A stretch of DNA of 64,000 bases from Crotophaga sulcirostris (lineage: Eukaryota > Chordata > Aves > Cuculiformes > Crotophagidae): the NCBI GenBank assembly GCA_013397455.1, contig VYZB01000373.1, positions 410,534 through 474,533 of the forward strand, in the 5' to 3' direction. Shown piece after piece: positions 56,401-64,000 of the stretch. Made by a program: the position numbers and the translations under genes. The notes beneath the pieces were generated by a model. The model saw only the letters and a list, made by a program, of their open reading frames with translations. It was not told the origin of the DNA and ran no database searches. Numbering within the stretch: the first letter of the stretch is position 1; every line of letters begins with the position of its first letter.

Positions 56401-57417
56401 CAAAGCAACAGAGCCCAGGGATGCTGGTGTCAGCGTGGCCATCTCCTCTGGTGCTGGCAGCAGGCTGATTCACACCAGCTATGGGCTCGCAAGGCAGGTA
56501 AAGCACTTGTTTCAAGGGCTGCTGGATGCTGCAGTTGGTTACAGTCAACGGTGGGTTGAGGATAGAGCCAGGGAGTGAAATGGCACAAGGTCAGCCTTTG
56601 TCCGGTCTCATACCGCTCTTGTATGAGGCAAACAGTGTGTTCCAATAATAATAAAATGGGCTGTCGAGGATGCTCAAAAGTACAGTGAACTGCCCTTATC
56701 CCCTGTTTTAATCATTATATATTGAAAAATCATTGCTGATATTACATGGAGGCTGGAAAGCTACCTCTTTGTGAGTAAAGAATCAATAATTTGTTTTCTC
56801 CTTCCCTCTATGAAAACAATACCATTAAATCAGATTGGTTTATTAAAAAGGCAGTATCCCCTGAGCACGAATGACAAGGCTGATCACAGCCTGCCCGTGG
56901 GGAGATACAGCTCTCTTATCCACAGCTTCTATGGACCTATTTATCAAAAAAAAGAGCTTAGCAAGGCCTCTAAAATGTGGTTATTTATTACTTGGCATGG
57001 CCAAGTTTTGAACAACATAGAGGTACCCCCATGGGCAAAGCAGATACAGCCCAGTGTTACTGGCTAGAAGCTTTAAGGCAAAGCTCTGCTCTTTCTCCTC
57101 CATCCTCATCACACGGATTTGTCAGGCAGGATGGCTCCCTGCATCCAGCCTGCAGCTCACTCACCTCTGCCAGTTCATGTGGAAGAAATGCATCCTTCCA
57201 GACCTTGTGCCATGAAATCGGAAGAGGACGGTTAGCTTGGTCATATCCTGGGATGAGTTGAGTCTTCTGTCAGCTCATCAAAACCCAGAACGCCAGCAAA
57301 AAAGAAAACAATGCATGAGACAGGAGGAAAAAAGACTGAGAAGTATCTAATTGTTACAATGATCCAATCCATTACTTTTTTTAATACAATACCGTGAGAG
57401 TTTAAGCTTTTGAAGGG
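50416..57417. other. Intergenic DNA, no gene recognised
   Basis: About 7 kb. Open frames up to 186 codons (53052-53612) show no recognisable domain and overlap frames on the opposite strand. A possible tRNA-like SINE remnant lies near 56121-56200. Otherwise I see nothing. Confidence 0.6.
56121..56200 (+). mobile_element. Possible tRNA-derived SINE remnant
   Basis: AGTGATTAGGGCTCTGG followed by GGCTGAAATTCAATTTC resembles a decayed tRNA-type A box and B box spacing. Weak similarity only. Confidence 0.25.
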
Positions 57418-57845
57418 GGTATGGTTTAGCCCCAGCTGTCAACAAATAACCATGCAGCCTCTTGCTTACCCCACCCTTCCTCCCCTGATGGATTGGGAAG
57501 GAGAATTGGAAACAAAGAAGGTAAAACTCATGGGGTGGCATAAAAACAGTTTAACAGGGCAGCAAAAAAGGAGAAAAACAATAACCATGAAAGAATAAAC
57601 AAATCGAATGATACACAGCCCAAACAGCTCACTGCCTGGAAAACGACACCAGGGGTGCTCCTGAGCTGTGATCCCTCCCTCTGGCCAGCTTCCCCAGTTA
57701 AATACTGAGCATGGGACCATGCGGTATGGAATATCCCTTCGGCCAGTTTGGGTCCGTTGTCCTCTTTGTGTCCCCTCCCAGGTTCTTGTACACTTCCTGC
57801 TTTACTAGGAAGAAAACTGACTCTCTCCCAGCAGAAACCAGCACA
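57418..57845 (-). mobile_element. ERVL-type LTR, internally shortened
   Basis: The left side starts TATGGTTTAGCCCCAGCTG and the right side ends CCCAGCAGAAACCAGCACA, the antisense forms of the 3' and 5' ends of a common avian ERVL LTR. Inside are the conserved CTCATGGGGTGGCATAAAAA and GGCCAGTTTGGGTCCG blocks, plus a TATTTAA box on the minus strand. It is shorter than typical copies, so part of the middle is probably deleted. No clear target duplication and no retroviral genes: a degraded solo LTR, different in family from the one at 19651-20363. Confidence 0.82.
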
Positions 57846-59460
57846 AAAGAGTACAGGAGAAGAAATGTACTTCATGTCAGCATCTTCTGACACGCTGCAG
57901 AAACAAACCTGCATCCCTGGTTCACATGGATGGGGGGTGACTGCCATTCATTCTGTGTGAAAGGTTCTTCCCCATCTCCGCAGTGCAGCAGTGGTTGCAG
58001 TTGGGCTAAAGACTAATTATGGCTTGTATGGAAGCCATTTAATGGGGAATCACTTAAAGAAATGCCCCCAGTCCCATACAACCCCCAAAGCATTGTTCTG
58101 CAGGACATCTCCGTGGAGGTGCTTGTGATGGAGCTATCTGAAGCTTTGGGCAGGGCTTGTGAGGCTGCTATGAGGTGTCCATTGAGCAACTTTTGCAACA
58201 GAAGAGCATAAAGGAAGATTGTTAAAAAGTGCTCATGAGGGGTAGTGTGGTACACAGCTAACTGGGAGAGCCCAGCCTTGGCTGGTTCATGGGCTGCCCT
58301 GACTGTGGAAGCCCTCTGCAGCACTGGGATGCATTTTAATCAGCACTCAGCTATTGGACAGGAAAAGAAAATATTCCCCTTCTTTTTCCATGAAGATTCA
58401 ATCATTTATTCCACCAACACCCTGGTGAGGCACCTTTAGCAACAGAAATGTCATGAATAAGTACTTTCAAAATAATTAACCTAAATGTTAAAAAAAACCC
58501 CACCTCTGTTATATAGCTAGTGGTTGTGGAGCCGGTATAAGGGAAAAAAAGAAGCCTTCATCTCAGCACTGGACAATCTCCGTGATAGCTGTCAAAAATG
58601 GTTATTGTCAGCTCCTGGCAGTTTTGCACTGGGTTCACCCTAAGAAACCTAAAAAAATCCATAACTAGAGTGAGCAGTGACTTAAGGAAGAAGGCAAGAC
58701 CTGCAGGCAGTTCAGGCCCCTCACCATTACCCTGGGTCCTGTTTCTGCAGCTGCAACCACAGCTGCCACAGGGATGGGCCCCAGTTACTTTTGAGGCTGG
58801 AGTTAAGATCCCATTTCTAAACTCATCTTGAGGACTTGGCTCAGGCCTCTTTCCATAAGGGGCTTTAGTGCCCCCTAGTTTGGGTAAAGGGGGAAGTGGA
58901 AGTTTGAAGGCTGTATTGAGGTGGGAGAGAGAAGGAAGAGGTGGGACCGGGTGGATGGGACAAGAGAGGAATACCCCCTTTTCAGAGGACCAAAGAGACT
59001 GTGGATTAAACTGATTGTTGAGCTAGTTTCTAGCTACAGCATCACCAGGTGGATCATGGAAATTCAAATCCTGGGATGAAATAAACACCTCAGTTCAAGC
59101 CCTATTTGCTTTTCTTACTGCCACTGTTCCTGCAAAAACCTTATCCCAATCCAGATGCTCAGTCCAGTCTCAGTTAGACGGATCTTGGAACTGAGGTGTT
59201 GCACCTTTTTCCAGGCAAGGTTGTGTGATGTCTGGAGGATGCTGGGGTCATCAGAGAGCTGCCATGGGATGTTTTCTGGGAATGTCGATGTTAGGGCCCA
59301 TCTAACATGCTGGTGCAGCTCATCAGGTGCAAGGTGGACGCTGTGCTCAGAGAGCAGAGCTGTGTTGTGGGTGCTGCTGCAAGGTACCATGTGGTGTGAG
59401 ATCCCAGAGCTCAGACTCCCTTTGGAGGTACAGTGGTCCCACCATGCCACAGGTTATAGG
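57846..59460. other. Intergenic DNA, no feature seen
   Basis: About 1.6 kb between an LTR and a CR1 fragment. Nothing recognised. Confidence 0.6.
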
Positions 59461-59962
59461 ATCATAGAATCAAAGAATTGTTTAGGTTGGAAAAGACCTT
59501 TAAGATCATCAGGTCCAACTGTAAACCTAACACTGCCAAGTCTACCACCAAACCCTAAGCATCACATCTACAGGTCTTTAGAATACCTCCAGGGGTGGTG
59601 ACTCAACCATTTCCCTGGGCAGCCTGTTCCAATGCTTGACAAGCTTTTTAGTGAAGAATTTTTTCCTAATATTTAATCTGAACCTACCCTGGTGCAACTT
59701 GAGGCCATTTCATCTTGTCCTGTAGCTTATTACTTGGGAGAAGAGACCAACACCTTTCAGGTAGTTGTAGAGAGCAATCAGGTCTCCCCTCAGCTTTCTT
59801 TTCTCCAGACTAAATAGACCCCATTCCCTCAGCTGCTCCTCAGAAGACTTGTGCTCTAGACCCTTCACCAGCTTCTTTGCACAAACGTCAGCACCTCAAT
59901 GTCTTTCTTGTTGTGAGAGACCCAAAACTGAACACAGTGTTCAAGGTGCAGTCTGGCAGGGT
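59461..59962 (-). mobile_element. CR1 LINE fragment (about 500 bp)
   Basis: Starts ATCATAGAATCAAAGAATTG, with GGTTGGAAAAGACCTTTAAG and later TTTTCTCCAGACTAAATAG. Antisense CR1 of another subfamily from the RPL14 intron copy, as shown by its GATCATCAGGTCCAACTG block. Confidence 0.93.
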
Positions 59963-62304
59963 AGCCCCGTGCTTCTCTTGGTGTGGGGACAGTAGTCTCT
60001 TCCTGGCCTCACAGCTGTTGCTGAGCTCTCCCAGCTGCCAGGCTCCGACCAGGGTCCCTGTGGTCTGGCAGAAGACCACAGAGCTGGAGACAACATGTTG
60101 GAAGGAGACAACCAGCAGCAACCAGAACAGCCTTCACTTGGCCTCTCCTTTTGGGCTAGCGTGGGAGAAGAGGCTGCTGAATCCTGGGCAGAGGAGCAGA
60201 AAAAGCTGCTCGTCTGGGGTCAGAAACCAGAAGGACTTCCCAGGGTTTGCTGAGGAGCTGAACAGTGGTAGGTTTTGTTTCCAAGCTCTGATCTCCATCT
60301 GTAGTTGAAAGCAAAGAACAATCCCAGAGGGATCCCAGCACAGCCTTACTGGAGCCTGGGGAGTTCTCACTGAGGCTGCCTTCATCCAACACCCCTGCAT
60401 GAGATCTTTCACTCATGGCCCTTCTTATGAGCACCATCATTTCTCCCTTTTCTCTCCCTCTGCAAAGGAAGAGAATTTAAAGATTAAACCCTGCTGAGAA
60501 AAAAAAAAAATCATGGGTCCTTTAAGACACAAAGTACATCTACAACCAACGGCAGGAGTGGGGAAACAGCTTTTCTACATTTTATGGGAGGTTTGGCAGG
60601 TAGGAAAATATTTCTCAGCTGAACACTCTTCCTCTGGTTTGGATTAATATCTTGGCTCCAGCCTTACGTAGAAAATTCCCTACCCCTCCCATAACAGATA
60701 AATTGTAAAATGTAACTAGTCCCAGAGAAAAAATATTTGCTGGATGTCTTTTTAATGCCAATTTTTTTTTTCTGGTGTAAAGTATTCCTCTTTTAAAAGC
60801 ATTCTGGCTCTTCACGGCTCGTTTTCCTTGGATTTTATAGAGATGCCTGTACTGAGCACATATGGACAACTGAGTTTTCGTGTTGCTTTTAATGTGGTGA
60901 CACACACAAGATAAATGTGATAAAAAGAACAAGGCGAGCTGTTCCCAGCAAACAATTTATTTCTGCTTGTGAATTATCCATGAGGAGATCTAGATATGGG
61001 GTGTGTTTTTTACATAGTCAGCTGTTAATCAAAATCAACATTCCACATGCCCGTGTTCTACCCTGCTGCTGTTCACCCTGCAGCTTGCATCCCCAGCCCC
61101 TCTGCCACTGACCCTGCCAGGACGTTTCTTCTGCCTGTCCCCTTGGCCAGGGAGACAGAGGTTTGCTCAGGTTTTGCCTGAACATGTTCCTGCAGCTTCA
61201 CGATCCTCTCCCACTCTGGAGAGGACCCTGAGCTGGGATTAAGCTGCTGCTGTGTTGGACCACTGGGGGCAGTTATTGAACACAAACTCAATATATTCTT
61301 TGTTCTTCTCACAAACTAATAAACAATAGATGTTCTCTTCAAAGGTAAGGGAACAGCTAATAAAAGACTCATAAGCTCTGCCTTTCAACCCCAATAAAAT
61401 CTCAGCAAGTTGATGCTAAAGTGATCCTTAAATCCAAGCATTGAACATGAAGTAGAAATGCCAACCCTCAAACATGAGAATATTCACCTGAGAAGAGCCA
61501 GAGTCTGGAGGGCTTCCTCTTTGCCTTTTGCCATGGGGTGGATCAAAACATTTCACCTAAAACCTGGTAGTTAAAAATCAGGTATTTTATCTCCTGTGGG
61601 GAAGTCATTGAGCAGTTCTCAGCTCCAGACACTGCATGGGTTTGAACCAACTTCATCAACATTTTTGCAATATAGGGGCAAAACACCATGTCTGCTCTAC
61701 AATTTTCTTTTTCACAGTCCCTTTTGGCAGATGCCTTTTGCTGTTCATCACATGGTCTCTTGAGATGGGAAGAAAGAAAGTAAAGATGGAAAACAGAGGG
61801 GGACATGTGGGGTCCTCTTAGATAACCCTCTCACATGGCAAAAATACTCTCTCTGGAAGGAGAGTCTGAAACTCATGCCTCAAGTAGGAGATGACTCTAA
61901 TAAATAGTGGGGAAGGAGGCTAGCACACACATATGGGACGTGCTGCTTATTGCTTGTGCTGCTCCACAGCCCTTTGACTTGGGCAGCAACCAGTGAGAGA
62001 GGACAGCGAAGCTGCCACCAAATGCAGAGAGGCTTGTGGTACCAAGAGCAAACTTTAGTCCTACTTTTGATGCAGGAGGTGATGTACCAGTCCCAGTCTG
62101 GCCTGGCAAAGCCTGGTCTCACTATTGTGGGCTGCACAAAGGGGTTAGCCTAGGACTCTCAGTCTCGGGTGGACTGCAAGTGAGCAGAGAGGGGTGGTAG
62201 AAGGAGGGTACCTGCTGTGCTCAACCAGGGTGCACATGGCATTCTGAATAGCGAAAAGGAGAGCATGCATGTCAGCAACCTGATTTAATGAAAGGTGTAA
62301 CAGA
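59963..62304. other. Intergenic DNA
   Basis: No gene recognised. The AT-rich block 60640-61050 (GATAAATGTGATAAAAAG, CAGCTGTTAATCAAAATC) has a conserved-element texture, but nothing decides this. Confidence 0.55.
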
Positions 62305-62370
62305 AGGGGGGTTGGAACTGGATGATTTTAAGGTCCCTTCCAACCCAACCCATTCTATGATTCTATGATC
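62305..62370 (+). mobile_element. CR1 extreme 3' end (66 bp)
   Basis: GGGGGTTGGAACTGGATG through CCCATTCTATGATTCTATGA. Only the last bases of a CR1, ending 10 bp before an opposite-strand CR1. Confidence 0.88.
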
Positions 62371-62380
62371 TAAGTGCATA

Positions 62381-62521
62381 TCATACAATCGCCCTGTTGG
62401 AAATGACCTTTGAGATCATCAAGTCCAACCGTACCTATCCTCTGCTAAACCATGTCCCCCAGAAACTCATCTACCTGTCTTTTGAAGACCTCCAGGGATG
62501 GTGACTCAACCACCTCCCATG
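62381..62521 (-). mobile_element. CR1 3' fragment (141 bp)
   Basis: TCATACAATCGCCCTGTTGG through GACTCAACCACCTCCCATGG, antisense CR1. Tail-to-tail with the 62305-62370 fragment. Confidence 0.85.
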
Positions 62522-64000
62522 GTTTCTTGATTCTCTTTTGCTCAGGCCAATGGCCAGCTCACTCAATTTAGTCAAAGGAGGAGAAGCAGACCCAGGAGAA
62601 GATGCTTGGCAGGAGCTCAGTCTCCAAGAATCCCGTTTTCCAGGAACAGGTGGTGACTGCTATTCTCCCTGGCTGCTTGGGCACCTGAAACACAAAGCCT
62701 GGGGATCAGCCTCCCGGAGACCTCCGAGGGCATCTCCCCCAGCGCCTCTTCCCCAAGATGACTCTCTTTTTTATGCCTCTGACTCCTGGCAGCCCCTTTC
62801 ATCCTTCCACCTGCTTGCTGCTGTTCTGCTGGCACCAATGGGATGGCTGATGAGAGCTGTCAGGAGCCTGGGAACATGTCTGAAAGTCAGAGAGAAATGG
62901 GAAAGATGTGGCATTAGCTACCATGGCTTGAGACCAGCTGGAACCATTGCACTGAGTTAACTGAGGAGAAAACAGCTCATGGCTCAGGGACACGGCAGCC
63001 CAGGGAGCTCAGCAGGGGATGCCAGATGAAAACCACCACCATGTGCCAGCACTCTGTCCCTGCCCAGCCTCAGCCCTGGACCATCGCCCTGGCATCGCCA
63101 TGGAGGCAGCTTAGATAATGGGAAAACAGCAAGCCTACCAACAGCGGCATTTTCCTTTGAAGGCCTGCCATTCCACATGGCCTCCCAGATCAGCAGGGTT
63201 TGAGCTGCCTTCTTAGCTAAATTGGGAAATTAAATTACCCTAAGCTGTGCCTCCAAGTGAACGATGAGCAGCTCACTCTCGGAGATGTCTGGTCTTGAGC
63301 GACTAAGTCAAGGTCAGTGAAGCAGCCCAGAGCATCATTGCTTGGTGTGCTGCAGGACCATGGCTTCCATAGGCAGGACATTAAGGGAAATGCTGTACAT
63401 TGAAGTCCAAAATACCTGGAGCTTTTGGTAGCTTGAGAGATGGGCTGGGGTAGCGGCAGATGCACATCAGGTAGCTGCTTCTGCTAGAGATACCCGTGTG
63501 GTTATTTAAACCCTTTAAATGGAAACGGACAAAACCCATTAAAAAATGGCACTGGTTTTATGCTTCTTGTTGCCTCTGCTTCAAACTATTGATTCATGGT
63601 TAGTTTGCATTTGTAGACAGTTAGCATTTTTTGAGTGTTCCTTTGCAAAGTTGTAAATAGCCAGGCTAAAAAAACCTGCACATTTTGAGTCTATTTTGAT
63701 TTCGTGGCAATGAATGAGTTCTCCCATGAGCCAAGGAGCTTCTGAGTTAAGCAATAAATGGGTCTCTTTTATAGCCAGTTACAGATTCCCCCCTCTGCTG
63801 TAAATCTGTGTAAAGCTAAGTACTCTCAGGGTAGCCCAGGAGGCAGAAACCCCACTGTTTCACAGTCCCAGCAAACCTGGCTGTGCCTCCAACACTGTAC
63901 ACATACTTTATGCCTCTCTGCTTTGGTCTTTTTCCCAGTAAGCAATTGCATTCAAGGGCCTGATTTTTGTTTATTCCTCTGCAACCTGCATCATTGTTTA
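62522..64000. other. Intergenic DNA to the right edge
   Basis: No recognised gene. The AT-rich 63490-63780 portion is non-repetitive and stop-dense. Nothing else seen. Confidence 0.55.

Overview
This window is nuclear DNA from a bird. The evidence is intron-containing vertebrate genes with short introns, many 5'-truncated CR1 LINE copies with the avian 3' tail (repeats of ATTCTATG/ATTCTGTG type), and LTRs of the avian ERVL kind. The species cannot be fixed from sequence alone. All three recognisable protein-coding genes are on the + strand. No bacterial-type system, CRISPR array, tRNA or rRNA was found.

Layout. 1-3867: the last three coding exons of ENTPD3, an ecto-nucleotidase; the rest of the gene lies off the left edge. 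3868-9250: 3' flank and intergenic DNA, ending in a CR1 copy. 9251-10330: a strong CpG island with a degenerate array of GGGCACGCGC-like motifs, running into the RPL14 promoter (CCAAT, ETS site, 5' TOP tract). 10093-14616: RPL14, complete in six coding exons (179 aa), with a poly(A) signal that overlaps the stop codon. 14617-40619: about 26 kb without a recognised coding exon, holding several CR1 copies, a solo LTR with a 5-bp target duplication, a 210-bp assembly gap, a perfect 69-bp tandem duplication and some conserved-looking non-coding DNA. 40620-46084: GASK1A (formerly FAM198A), four coding exons encoding a Golgi kinase-like type II membrane protein; its last intron holds one CR1 nested inside another. 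46085-64000: intergenic DNA with CR1 and LTR fragments and a candidate conserved element around 50.0-50.4 kb that contains a perfect CpG-bearing inverted repeat.

The three genes are unrelated in function: extracellular nucleotide hydrolysis, the ribosomal large subunit, and a secretory-pathway kinase-like protein. Their interest as a group is positional. ENTPD3-RPL14 is a conserved neighbour pair, while GASK1A lies much farther from RPL14 in human, as I recall it. I did not find a convincing undescribed system. The best leads are the RPL14 upstream motif array, the stop/poly(A) overlap, the GASK1A start-frame conflict, the duplicated block in RPL14 intron 1 and the 50.2-kb palindromic element.
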